A stretch of DNA of 64,000 nt from Paraburkholderia sp. Tr-20389 (lineage in GTDB: Bacteria > Pseudomonadota > Gammaproteobacteria > Burkholderiales > Burkholderiaceae). Below, piece after piece: positions 8,730 through 18,868 of this stretch. How positions within the stretch are numbered: the first letter of the stretch is position 1; each line of letters starts with the position of its first letter. A program made the position numbers and the translations under genes. The notes under the pieces were generated by a model. It was given only the letters and a program-made list of their open reading frames with translations, was not told where the DNA came from and did not search any database. The stretch is from the NCBI RefSeq assembly GCF_017104565.1, contig NZ_JAAGPD010000022.1, positions 1 to 64,000 of the forward strand, read 5' to 3'.

Positions 8730-10358
8730 TCAGGCCGGCGTGCGTTCGTACGCCGGCCATTGTTCGAGCGCGATTCTCACTCGCTCGATCACCCCGTCCC
8801 AATCGCCTGGCTGCGTCTGACGGAACAGACGTGTGCGCGGATACCACGGCGTATCGTCGCGATCGTGCAGCCAGCGCCAGCAGCCGTCGTAGCGCGACAG
8901 AATCCACGTCGGCGTATTCAACGCACCCGCCAGATGGGCGATCGAGGTATCGACGGTAATCACGAGGTCGAGTTGCTCAATGATCGCGGCGGTGTCCGCG
9001 AACTCGTGGACGTCGTGCATCGGATCGAACGGGCGGAATTCCGGCGGCAGTGCGTCGATTTGCGGCTGCGTCAACGCGCCTTTTTGCAGACTGACAAACG
9101 TGATGCCCGGCACGCGCAGCAACGGAAGATATGCGCGCGCGTCGAGCGAGCGACGGCGGTCGACAGCGTTGATCGCCGGTTGATCGGGGCGCGGGTCGCC
9201 GGCCCAGACAAGGCCTACCCTGCGTTTGCCTTCGGGCAACCGCCCTTTCCATGTGGCCGCGTAAGCCGGCGGCACGCGCAAATAAGGCGTCACGCCCGGA
9301 ATGCTCGCGAGCGTCGTACCGAGCCGATGCGGCAGGCTCATCGTCAGGCACACATAGTCGTGATCCGGAATGCCGTGTTCGCCGTCGAGCGGTACGCATG
9401 CGTCGACGCCCTCGATAGTCTCGAACAGGCTCCGCAGCGCAGGCGAACACGCGACGCTCAGCTTCGCTAGACCCAGCGCCTTGAGCATCGGCAGATAGCG
9501 GCAGAATTGCAGACTGTCGCCGTGCCCCTGCTCCGGCCACACGAGCAACGATTTTCCCGTGAGCGGCTCACCGCGCCAGACCGGAAAATCGACAGGCGGC
9601 GGTGCAACCTTGCGCGCCGGCCATGTGGGATCGAAGCGTGTTTCGAACAGTGCCCATCCCTCTTCAAGACGCCCCACGTTGAGCAGCAGATGCGCGAGGT
9701 TGATCTTCACCTCGAAGTAGTCGGGCCGAAGCGCGAGCGTGTGCCGGTACGACGCTTCCGCTTCGACGAAACGATGCTGCATCTTGAGCACCACACCAAG
9801 ATTGAAATGCGCCTTGGCGTCGCGCGGATTGAAGGCAATAGCGCTTTTATACGCAGCCTCGGCTTCGGGCAAGCGCATCTGCTCCTGATACAGCACGCCA
9901 AGATTCACGTAGAAATCGCCGTCGTCGGGCTGAAGTTCGAGCGCACGCAGATAGGCGGATTCTGCCTCGTCCGAACGGCCGAGTTGCGCATGGAGCCGCC
10001 CGAGATTCACGTAAGCGCCTGCGTGCGTCGGCGAAATCGACAGTGCCTTGTGATAGCAGGCCTCGGCTTCCTCCAGACGGCCCGATTCTTTCAGCACGAC
10101 CCCCAGATTGTTATACGCGTCGCAGTAATCGGGCTTCAGCGCGATTGCGCGCCGCCAGTGGCTTTCCGCATCGTGCGGGCGATCCAGCGACAGGCAGCAC
10201 GCAGCCGCCAGGTTGAAAACCTGTGCATCCGCGATGTGCCCAGTCAGCAACGGTTCGAGCAATTCGAGCGCTGCATCGAAGCGTGAACTGCCATAAAGGG
10301 CGACTGCGGATGAAAAGCGATCGGCTGCGGCCTCGGGATTCTGCAAAGCGCCGTACAT
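8730..10358 (-). CDS. TPR-repeat protein with C-terminal GT-B glycosyltransferase-like domain
   Basis: A 542-residue protein. Residues about 10-240 consist of tandem tetratricopeptide repeats (AYNNLGVVLKESGRLEEAEA, AYVNLGRLHAQLGRSDEAES, FYVNLGVLYQEQMRLPEAEA, AHFNLGVVLKMQHRFVEAEA). The C-terminal half (LLVWPEQGHGDSLQFCRYLP, GLVWAGDP, DLVITVDTSIAHLAGALNTP) matches the GT9/GT41-like GT-B folds often attached to bacterial TPR arrays; the IxTVDTSIAHLAGAL motif is the donor-binding segment. No signal peptide is seen, so it is probably cytoplasmic and may modify proteins or cell-surface glycans. The acceptor is unknown. It points away from the agmatinase gene's terminator and is transcribed alone. 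Confidence 0.85.
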   Translation of the reverse strand: MYGALQNPEAAADRFSSAVALYGSSRFDAALELLEPLLTGHIADAQVFNLAAACCLSLDRPHDAESHWRRAIALKPDYCDAYNNLGVVLKESGRLEEAEACYHKALSISPTHAGAYVNLGRLHAQLGRSDEAESAYLRALELQPDDGDFYVNLGVLYQEQMRLPEAEAAYKSAIAFNPRDAKAHFNLGVVLKMQHRFVEAEASYRHTLALRPDYFEVKINLAHLLLNVGRLEEGWALFETRFDPTWPARKVAPPPVDFPVWRGEPLTGKSLLVWPEQGHGDSLQFCRYLPMLKALGLAKLSVACSPALRSLFETIEGVDACVPLDGEHGIPDHDYVCLTMSLPHRLGTTLASIPGVTPYLRVPPAYAATWKGRLPEGKRRVGLVWAGDPRPDQPAINAVDRRRSLDARAYLPLLRVPGITFVSLQKGALTQPQIDALPPEFRPFDPMHDVHEFADTAAIIEQLDLVITVDTSIAHLAGALNTPTWILSRYDGCWRWLHDRDDTPWYPRTRLFRQTQPGDWDGVIERVRIALEQWPAYERTPA

Positions 10359-10540
10359 GACTTGATCCTGCGGAAACGTATTAGGAAGGAGTGCCGGCGC
10401 GCTTTACGATTTATCCAGGAATTCTGGTCAACATCGCGCCGAGGCCTTTGTAGCGTACCGAGGCAAGCAGTCCGTCTCTAGCTCACTATTCTTAAAAATA
10501 CTGGCGCGGCGGCAATCTCGACCTTCGATGATGAGAAACA

Positions 10541-10572
10541 AAAACGCCCATAACGGACGTTATGGGCGTTTT
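10541..10572 (-). terminator. Terminator of the agmatinase-family gene
   Basis: Perfect 14-base arms aaaacgcccataac / gttatgggcgtttt with a 4-base loop, 60 bp past the stop codon at 10632. On the minus strand the stem ends in a run of T. Confidence 0.85.
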
Positions 10573-10631
10573 CCGAACGATTCTGCGAACCGTCCTTGCA
10601 GATGGCGCCACGCAGACGCCAGAGCGAAAAA

Positions 10632-11624
10632 TTACCGCGTCGACGGCCGATACTCGACGCCCGGCAGCACGCACAGCAACTCGAACGCGAGATTCGCTCC
10701 GAGCAGCGCCGTCGTGCCGAACGGATCGTACGGCGGCGCCACCTCCACCAGATCGCAACCGACGATATTCAGCCCGTGCGCGCCGCGGATGATTTCGAGC
10801 GCCTGCGGCACCGTCAGCCCGGCGATCTCCGGCGTGCCCGTACCCGGCGCGAAGGCCGGATCGATCCCGTCGATATCGAACGTGATGTAGACGGGGCCGT
10901 CGCCCATCTGCTCACGCACGCGCGACATCAGCGGCACCAGCGACTGGTTCCAGCACGCCTCCGCCTGCACGACCTGGAAACCCTGATCGCGGCACCAGTC
11001 GAAGTCTTCCGCCGCGTAACCCGTGCCGCGCAGACCGATCTGCACGACACGGTCGCAATCCAGCAGGCCTTCTTCGACTGCCCGGCGGAACGGCGTGCCG
11101 TGCGCGATCTTCTCGCCCATCATCGTGTCGTTGACGTCCGCGTGCGCGTCGACGTGAATCAGGCCGACCTTGCCGTATTTGCGGTGGATCGCGCGCAGGA
11201 TCGGCAGCGCGATCGTATGATCGCCGCCCAGCGTGATCGGCTTCGTGCCGTGTTGCAGGATTTCGTCGTAAGCCCGCTCAATGCGGCCGATCGAATCCAG
11301 GAGGTTGTACGGATTGATCGCAACATCGCCGATGTCGGCGACACGCAGCGAATCGAACGGTGCGGCGCGGGTTGCCATGTTGTACGGACGCAGCAGCACC
11401 GATTCCGCGCGAATCTGACGTGGGCCGAAGCGCGCACCCGTGCGGTTCGAAGTACCCAGATCGAACGGCACGCCGACGAAACAGGCATCGAGCCCCTCCG
11501 CCGAGCCGACGTTCGGCAGTCGCATCATGGTGGCGATCCCGCCCGAGCGCGGCATCGCGTTGCCCGACAACGGCTGCGGCCGTTCGGTCAGGTCCGGGGA
11601 AACGAAATTCGAGGAAGTATTCAT
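10632..11624 (-). CDS. speB: Agmatinase/guanidinobutyrase-type ureohydrolase
   Basis: A 330-residue Mn-dependent hydrolase of the arginase family, which cleaves urea from a guanidino compound. The metal ligands are visible: H136 in GGDHTIALP, the DAHAD cluster at 159-163 and D250/D252 in DIDGIDPAFAPGTGTPE. HGTPFRRAVEEGL (175-187) is typical of the agmatinase/guanidinobutyrase branch. The ATG at 11624 was chosen since homology begins there. A LysR-type regulator is divergently transcribed, as for guanidinobutyrase (gbuA/gbuR) and guanidinopropionase genes of Pseudomonas (known), so the true substrate may be 4-guanidinobutyrate rather than agmatine. The symbol speB is the family name only. Confidence 0.85.
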   Translation of the reverse strand: MNTSSNFVSPDLTERPQPLSGNAMPRSGGIATMMRLPNVGSAEGLDACFVGVPFDLGTSNRTGARFGPRQIRAESVLLRPYNMATRAAPFDSLRVADIGDVAINPYNLLDSIGRIERAYDEILQHGTKPITLGGDHTIALPILRAIHRKYGKVGLIHVDAHADVNDTMMGEKIAHGTPFRRAVEEGLLDCDRVVQIGLRGTGYAAEDFDWCRDQGFQVVQAEACWNQSLVPLMSRVREQMGDGPVYITFDIDGIDPAFAPGTGTPEIAGLTVPQALEIIRGAHGLNIVGCDLVEVAPPYDPFGTTALLGANLAFELLCVLPGVEYRPSTR

Positions 11625-11786
11625 CGTGGTTCGCCAATGAAAAGCACAGCGTCTTAAAAAAGCGTTGGATCCAGCCGCCGCAAAGCGCACGACGCCGGGG
11701 CATTTCTTATTTTTGTGCAGTTCCGGCGAAGATAAAATGCCGACAGAAAAAACTTCACATCGATTCGCACCGATGTATCCTGCCGT

Positions 11787-12701
11787 ATGTTCTCGCAACT
11801 GACCGATCTCGACCTGCGCCTGATCCGCGTGTTCCTTGCCATCGTGGACGCGGGCGGCGTTTCGCCTGCACAGGCTACCTTGAATGTAGGACAGTCGACC
11901 ATCAGCACGCAATTGTCGACGCTCGAAACGCGCCTGGGCTATCGGCTGTGCGAGCGCGGCCGCAGCGGCTTTAGCCTGACCGCGCGAGGCGAGCAGTTCG
12001 TCGAAGCGGCGCGCGCGCTGCTGTCCGCCGTCGATGCATTCGGCGTGCAGGCGCGAAACGTCGGACGAAAGCTGGTCGGCACGCTCGGAATCGGCATGAT
12101 CGGGCATACGCCGGTGTCGGAAAGTGCGCGTATCAGCGATGCAATCGCACGGTTTCGCGCCCGAGACGAATCCGTGCGATTCTCGATTCTGGTCCGCTCA
12201 CCCGGCGAACTCGAAGAATTGCTGCTGAGCGGACGGATTCAGATCGGCATCGGCTATTTCTGGCATCGCGTGCCTTCGCTTGAGTACACCGAGATTTTTT
12301 CCGAGGAACAGTTCGCGTATTGCGCGAAAGGGCATCCGCTGTTCGCTGAGGCAGGCAACGTCTCACCCGTCGACGCCGCGCAACATGAATGGGCGTGGCG
12401 CAGCTATCCGCTGCCCGAAGCCGAAGCATCGGCGACGCCGCACAACGTCACCGCCGTCGCCGACAACATGGAAGCCGTCGCGATGCTCGTGCTGTCGGGG
12501 CATCACCTCGGCTATCTGCCGGGGCACTTCGCCGCGCCGTATGTGAAGGAAGGTTTGCTCGCTGCGGTGAACCCGCAGCAGATGGGCTACCGCGTCGCGT
12601 TTCATATGGTCACGCGCACGCGGCAGCATCGGACGGAAATCGTCGACGCGTTTATCGACGATATGAAGGCCGCGCATCCGTCGCCAGGCCTTCAGTCGTG
12701 A
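11787..12701 (+). CDS. LysR-type transcriptional regulator, divergent from the ureohydrolase gene
   Basis: A 304-residue LTTR. The winged helix-turn-helix is at residues 8-66 (LDLRLIRVFLAIVDAGGVSP, TLNVGQSTISTQLSTLETRL, SGFSLTARGEQFVEAARALL), and the periplasmic-binding-like effector domain follows from about 92 (GTLGIGMIGHTPVSESARIS). It lies 162 bp from the divergently transcribed agmatinase-family gene, the classic arrangement for an LTTR controlling its neighbour and itself. The effector would then be the guanidino substrate or a product (inference). Confidence 0.92.
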   Translation: MFSQLTDLDLRLIRVFLAIVDAGGVSPAQATLNVGQSTISTQLSTLETRLGYRLCERGRSGFSLTARGEQFVEAARALLSAVDAFGVQARNVGRKLVGTLGIGMIGHTPVSESARISDAIARFRARDESVRFSILVRSPGELEELLLSGRIQIGIGYFWHRVPSLEYTEIFSEEQFAYCAKGHPLFAEAGNVSPVDAAQHEWAWRSYPLPEAEASATPHNVTAVADNMEAVAMLVLSGHHLGYLPGHFAAPYVKEGLLAAVNPQQMGYRVAFHMVTRTRQHRTEIVDAFIDDMKAAHPSPGLQS

Positions 12702-12708
12702 GAGGCGC

Positions 12709-13404
12709 TTAGCCGTTGATCACGTCGGCGCCCTTCGGCACCGTGAACTTGAACGCGTCGGCGGGCAGCGACGGGTTCTTCTGGATGTTCGAGAATTTAA
12801 GCAGCGTCACGTTGCCGAACACGTCGTGCAACTCCATTGCTTCGAGGTTGCCGTCCTTGAAGCCGATGCCGACGCGCTGAAACTGCGTGTCCTTCGATTT
12901 CGGAATCAGTTCGAGCCAGTCGATGCCTGCCTTCACGCCCGCGTCCTTCAGCGTGAAGTTCTTGTCGAGATCGTTGCTGCCGAACAGGATTGCGGCCGGG
13001 CTTGCGCCGAGCGCGCCGCCGAGCTTGCGCACCGTCACCTGGTTCAGATCCTTGTCATAGACGTAGAGCTTGTCGCCGTCGGCTTGCAGCAACTGTGCGT
13101 ACGGCTTCTCGTAAGCCCAGATGAACTTGCCCGGGCGCGCGAACGTGAACGAGCCGCTCGACACCTTGTTCTGCGACGCGTTTTGTGTAGACAGCACGCC
13201 GCTCGCCTGTTGCTGCGCGTTGCTCGGCGCGCGCACTTCCGTCTGCACGAACTCGCCGCGCGCGGAATGCACTTGCGAAACAAATTGCTTCAGTTGCTCG
13301 GTGCCGCTTGCGAATGCATGCGACGCGAGAAGCATCGTTGCGCCAAAAGCCAGCGCGCGCGTCAGATTGCCAAGACGGATCCTGGACCCAATGATTTGCA
13401 GCAT
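12709..13404 (-). CDS. lolA: Outer-membrane lipoprotein carrier protein LolA
   Basis: A 231-residue periplasmic chaperone that carries lipoproteins from LolCDE to LolB. It has a signal peptide ([19 protein letters not shown]) and the LolA fold signatures: [67 protein letters not shown]. The ATG at 13404 ([12 protein letters not shown]) has GGGAGA at proper spacing; a longer in-frame start lacks this. It begins 36 bp after the ftsK stop on the same strand, so the two are probably co-transcribed. Confidence 0.95.
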   Translation of the reverse strand: MLQIIGSRIRLGNLTRALAFGATMLLASHAFASGTEQLKQFVSQVHSARGEFVQTEVRAPSNAQQQASGVLSTQNASQNKVSSGSFTFARPGKFIWAYEKPYAQLLQADGDKLYVYDKDLNQVTVRKLGGALGASPAAILFGSNDLDKNFTLKDAGVKAGIDWLELIPKSKDTQFQRVGIGFKDGNLEAMELHDVFGNVTLLKFSNIQKNPSLPADAFKFTVPKGADVING

Positions 13405-13440
13405 GTAGTTTTCTCCCTTGTGGCGTTCGAGCGGCAAGCG

Positions 13441-15756
13441 TCAATCCGTCTCGCGCGCCGGCACCAGAATTTCGCGGTTGCCGTTCGACGACATCGCCGA
13501 CACCAGCCCCGACTGCTCCATCTGTTCGAGCAGACGCGCAGCGCGGTTGTAGCCGATTCGCAGATGCCTCTGCACGAGCGAGATCGATGCGCGACGATTC
13601 TTGACGACGATTTCGACCGCCTGATCGTAGAGAGGGTCGGACTCGGTGCCGCCCGCTCCGGTTCCCGCGCCCTCGGCGGAACCTTCGTCGCCTTCGCCCG
13701 ACACGCCGCCTTCCAGCAGCCCTTCGATATAGTTCGGCTCGCCCTGCTCCTTAAGTTTGTCGACCACGCGATGCACTTCGTCGTCGGACACGAATGCGCC
13801 GTGCACGCGAACGGGGAGACCGGAGCCAGGCGGCAGATACAGCATATCGCCCATGCCGAGCAGCGATTCCGCGCCCTGCTGGTCGAGAATGGTGCGCGAG
13901 TCGATCTTGGACGACACCTGGAATGCCATCCGCGTCGGCACGTTGGCCTTGATGAGGCCGGTGATCACGTCGACGGACGGACGCTGAGTCGCGAGAATCA
14001 GATGGATGCCCGCCGCGCGCGCCTTCTGTGCGATTCGCGCGATCAGTTCTTCAACCTTCTTGCCGACCACCATCATCAGGTCAGCCAGTTCGTCGATCAC
14101 CACGACGATATTCGGAAGACGCGACAGCGGTTCAGGATCGTCCGGTGTCAGGCTGAACGGATTCGGAAGCTTCTCTTCGCGCTTCGCCGCTTCGTCGATC
14201 TTGTTGTTGAAGCCCGCGAGGTTACGCACGCCGAGCTTGCTCATCAGCTTGTAGCGGCGCTCCATTTCGGCGACGGTCCAGTTCAGCGCGTGACCGGCCT
14301 GGCGCATGTCCGTGACGACAGGACACAGCAGATGCGGAATGCCTTCGTAGACGCTCATTTCGAGCATCTTCGGATCGATCAGGATCATTCGCACCTGATC
14401 CGCGCTCGCCTTGTACAAGAGCGAGAGAATCATCGCGTTGATACCGACCGACTTGCCCGAACCCGTCGTGCCCGCGACCAGCAAGTGCGGCATCTTCGCG
14501 AGGTCCGCGCACACCGGCTTGCCGCCGATGTCCTTGCCGAGGCCCATCGTCAGCGGCGAACCGGCGTCGGCGTAGACGGCCGAGCCGAGAATCTCCGACA
14601 GCCGCACCGTTTGACGACGCTGGTTCGGCAGTTCGAGCGCCATGAAATTCTTGCCCGGAATCGTTTCGACGACGCGGATCGACGTCAGCGACAGCGAGCG
14701 CGCGAGGTCTTTCGCCAGATTCACGATCTGACTGCCCTTCACGCCGACTGCCGGTTCGATTTCGTAACGCGTAACGACGGGACCCGGATACGCCGCGACC
14801 ACGCTCACATCGACGCCGAAATCCTTCAGCTTCTTCTCAATGAGTCGCGAAGTGAATTCGAGCGTGTCGGCGGAAATGGTTTCCTGGGTGGCGGGCGCGG
14901 GATCGAGCAGCGAGATCGCGGGCAGCGTGGAATCGCCAGGCAGGCTTTCGAACAGCGGCACCTGACGTTCTTTCTCGACGCGCTCCGACTTCTCCGGCTT
15001 CGTCACGGGCGGGACGATCATCACCGGCTCGTGTTCCTCGATCTTCACGCGGCTCTGTTCGACCTTGCCTTCGCGCTTCACGGCGGCGGCTTCGCCGAGC
15101 TTGCGGTCACGGCCCGCTTCGCGGCGCAGCTTGGCGAGCGTCACGGCGTTGATGATCGAATCGCCGACCTTCTCGCACACGGAGAGCCACGAAAAACGGA
15201 AGTACAGCGACAAGCCGATGCCCAGCGCAATCAGCAGCGCCAGCGTGCCGCCCGTGAAACCCAGCGCGTGCGACACGCCCTTCGCGACCGCCTCGCCGAT
15301 CACGCCGCCCGGCGCGCGCGGCAACTGCACTTTCAGCGACCACATGCGCAGCGCCTCGATGCCGTCGCACGCGAGCAGCACCAGCACGAACGAGAACACG
15401 TCCGCGAGCCAGCTGTTGTCGCGCGGCGCGTCTTCGGCGGGTTCTTCCTGACGCGTGATGCGCTTGTAGTTCGCCGAGATGCGGCGCGCCAGCAGCACGA
15501 TCCACCACCAGGCGGACAGTCCGAAGAGCAGAAGGAGGATGTCGGAGGTCCAGGCGCCGACGCGGCCGGCCCAGTTCGAGATGTGATCGACGGCTGCCGC
15601 GTGCGTCCAGCTCGGGTCGCGGCGGCTGTAGCTGATCAGCGCCATCACAAGGAAAACGCCGAGCGCCACCTGGAGAATCCAGCGGATTTCGGTGAAGAGG
15701 CGCGACATGCGGTGAGGCAATGCCTGCGCGTTCGCGGAGTATGGAGCTTTTGCCAT
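13441..15756 (-). CDS. ftsK: DNA translocase FtsK (short form)
   Basis: A 771-residue septal DNA pump that moves chromosome ends to dif at division. The N terminus has about four membrane segments ([77 protein letters not shown]). A short linker leads to the RecA-like motor: Walker A in [13 protein letters not shown] and Walker B in [15 protein letters not shown]. The C-terminal gamma winged helix ([20 protein letters not shown]) reads KOPS sites. At 771 residues it is the compact form usual in Burkholderiales, lacking E. coli's long linker. Confidence 0.97.
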   Translation of the reverse strand: MAKAPYSANAQALPHRMSRLFTEIRWILQVALGVFLVMALISYSRRDPSWTHAAAVDHISNWAGRVGAWTSDILLLLFGLSAWWWIVLLARRISANYKRITRQEEPAEDAPRDNSWLADVFSFVLVLLACDGIEALRMWSLKVQLPRAPGGVIGEAVAKGVSHALGFTGGTLALLIALGIGLSLYFRFSWLSVCEKVGDSIINAVTLAKLRREAGRDRKLGEAAAVKREGKVEQSRVKIEEHEPVMIVPPVTKPEKSERVEKERQVPLFESLPGDSTLPAISLLDPAPATQETISADTLEFTSRLIEKKLKDFGVDVSVVAAYPGPVVTRYEIEPAVGVKGSQIVNLAKDLARSLSLTSIRVVETIPGKNFMALELPNQRRQTVRLSEILGSAVYADAGSPLTMGLGKDIGGKPVCADLAKMPHLLVAGTTGSGKSVGINAMILSLLYKASADQVRMILIDPKMLEMSVYEGIPHLLCPVVTDMRQAGHALNWTVAEMERRYKLMSKLGVRNLAGFNNKIDEAAKREEKLPNPFSLTPDDPEPLSRLPNIVVVIDELADLMMVVGKKVEELIARIAQKARAAGIHLILATQRPSVDVITGLIKANVPTRMAFQVSSKIDSRTILDQQGAESLLGMGDMLYLPPGSGLPVRVHGAFVSDDEVHRVVDKLKEQGEPNYIEGLLEGGVSGEGDEGSAEGAGTGAGGTESDPLYDQAVEIVVKNRRASISLVQRHLRIGYNRAARLLEQMEQSGLVSAMSSNGNREILVPARETD

Positions 15757-17209
<1,453 letters not shown>

Positions 17210-17339
17210 TTTCTGCTTTCCGTGGGCTTGGCTCGTTGGGTGTGTCTTAGGGCGTTTGTGTAAAACGAAGTCCACGGATCGGTAGAATAGCGGCATGCAG
17301 AACGCTTGCCGCGCTTGTTGAGATTCTCGATGTTCGTAA

Positions 17340-17370
17340 GGGCCGCGGCGTGATGCCGGCGGCCCTTTTT
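17340..17370 (+). terminator. Terminator-like hairpin between trxB and the Smr gene
   Basis: Arms gggccgc / gcggccc extended by ggc / gcc across a bulge, followed by ttttt. It lies 20 bp before the Smr ATG, so it ends either trxB transcription or a short upstream RNA beginning near a TAGAAT box at 17283-17288. Confidence 0.6.
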
Positions 17371-17389
17371 GTTTTCAGCTTCGATTGCC

Positions 17390-18190
17390 ATGCCCAAGAA
17401 TCTTCCCCATCCGAGCGAACCGAAACGGCCGCGTAATGCGGCTTCTAGTCCTGCTGATGCTGCGGGTTCTTCTTCCGTGGCGTCCGCGTCTTCGTCGAAG
17501 AAGCCTTTGGTGGAGACTGGCGCTGGGTTGGCCGGACTCGGTGGTTTGCGCGATGCGTTGAAAGGCGCGTCGCAACGCGTGCAGCGTGAGAAGGCTGCGG
17601 CGGCGCAAGCGTCGCGTGAAGCCGCAGCCGATGCCGATATGTTCCGCCGTGAAATCGGCGAAGTCGCGCCGCTGGGCGCGAAGCCTCGCGCATCGGTCAC
17701 GCGCACGCCGCCCGCGCCCGTTCCCCTTCAGACGAAACTCGACGAAGAAGCCGTGCTCCACGAAGCGATCTCCGATGAGTTCGATCCCGAAGTGCTGCTC
17801 GATACCGATGAGTCGCTTTCCTACTGTCGGCCCGGTGTGAGCCAGGAGATCGTTAAGAAGCTCCGACGCGGTGCGTGGATCGTGCAGGCGCAGCTTGATC
17901 TGCATGGGATGCGTCGTGAGGAAGCGCGCGAGGCTTTATCCGAGTTCATCCGCGAGGCGAGTAAGAAAGGTCTCCGCTGCCTGCGCGTGATTCATGGGAA
18001 AGGGCTGGGGTCGATCGGAAAAGAGCCGGTGCTGAAAGGCAAGGTCCGCGCGTGGCTCGTTCAGAAGGAAGAAGTCATCGCGTTTTCGCAGGCTCGTGCG
18101 CACGATGGCGGAGCCGGGGCTGTGCTGGTTTTGTTGCAGCCTGGATCGGTTGGTCCTGGGTCTTCGTCTTCTTCCTCTGGCAAAGTCTAA
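17390..18190 (+). CDS. Smr-domain endonuclease-like protein (SmrA/MutS2-C type)
   Basis: A 266-residue protein with a low-complexity basic N terminus (PKRPRNAASSPADAAG) and a C-terminal Smr domain at about residues 160-250: LDLHGMRREEAREALSEFI, then CLRVIHGKGLGS and the terminal strand AVLVLLQPG. The LDLHG and HGKG motifs are the conserved nucleic-acid-contacting elements. Smr proteins nick DNA or cleave stalled mRNA; which applies here cannot be told. The ATG at 17390 (MPKNLPHPSEPKRP) is preferred to one 21 bp upstream, since DUF2027-free stand-alone Smr proteins of this group start so. The next gene begins 15 bp downstream. Confidence 0.88.
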   Translation: MPKNLPHPSEPKRPRNAASSPADAAGSSSVASASSSKKPLVETGAGLAGLGGLRDALKGASQRVQREKAAAAQASREAAADADMFRREIGEVAPLGAKPRASVTRTPPAPVPLQTKLDEEAVLHEAISDEFDPEVLLDTDESLSYCRPGVSQEIVKKLRRGAWIVQAQLDLHGMRREEAREALSEFIREASKKGLRCLRVIHGKGLGSIGKEPVLKGKVRAWLVQKEEVIAFSQARAHDGGAGAVLVLLQPGSVGPGSSSSSSGKV

Positions 18191-18205
18191 GAAGGCTATC
18201 CAACG

Positions 18206-18826
18206 ATGCATCCTCGCCTCTCTCTCGCGCTCGTCATCATGGAAGCGCTGGCTATTCTTGCCTACGCGATCTCAGGATTTATCGAGGCTCGTACGAAACG
18301 GCTCGATGCTGTTGGGACTTTTCTTGTGGCGATGGCGACTGCTTTCGGCGGCGGGACGGTTCGAGATATTTTGCTCGATCGGAGGCCGTTCTATTGGGTC
18401 GAGCATCAGTGGTACGCGATTCTGATTTTCGTCCTGTCGTTTTTCGCGCCGTTTGTGTTGAAGGCTTATACGCGGGTTTTTAACGAGCGCGTGTTGCTGG
18501 TGGCGGATGCTGTTGGGCTGGGGCTGTTTAGCATCTCGGGGACTTCTTTAGCGCTCGATGCGCAGATGCCGTGGTTCGTGGCTTCAATGATGGGCGTCGC
18601 GACCGGCGTGTTCGGCGGGATTATTCGCGATGTGATCTGCAATGAGGTCCCGCTGATTCTGCGGGACTCTCGGCCGTATGCTACTTGTGCGCTTGTTGGA
18701 TGCTGGCTGTACCTGCTGCTCGATCACTTTAACTTCGATACCGTCTACAGCGTGCTGATTGCTACGGGGTTTATTCTTGTGGCGCGGCTGGTGACGTTTA
18801 AGTGGGATGTCAGGTTGCCGCATTAA
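18206..18826 (+). CDS. TRIC-type cation channel family membrane protein (UPF0126/YadS-like)
   Basis: A 206-residue protein with about seven membrane segments in two repeats. Each repeat carries the family's glycine/charged motif: FGGGTVRDILLDRRPFYWVE at about residues 47-66 and FGGIIRDVICNEVPLILRD in the second half. Bacterial members form trimeric potassium-type channels related to eukaryotic TRIC (known); some are annotated as glycine transporters in E. coli, so the solute is uncertain. It starts 15 bp after the Smr gene and is probably in one operon with it. Confidence 0.88.
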   Translation: MHPRLSLALVIMEALAILAYAISGFIEARTKRLDAVGTFLVAMATAFGGGTVRDILLDRRPFYWVEHQWYAILIFVLSFFAPFVLKAYTRVFNERVLLVADAVGLGLFSISGTSLALDAQMPWFVASMMGVATGVFGGIIRDVICNEVPLILRDSRPYATCALVGCWLYLLLDHFNFDTVYSVLIATGFILVARLVTFKWDVRLPH

Positions 18827-18868
18827 CGAGCCAACGAGGACGGTATCTCCATACGCCACGCCATCCAC

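Noticed and set aside
11625-11786. Guanidine riboswitch before the agmatinase-family gene
   Set aside because: No paired ACGR hairpins or ykkC-like conserved segments were seen.
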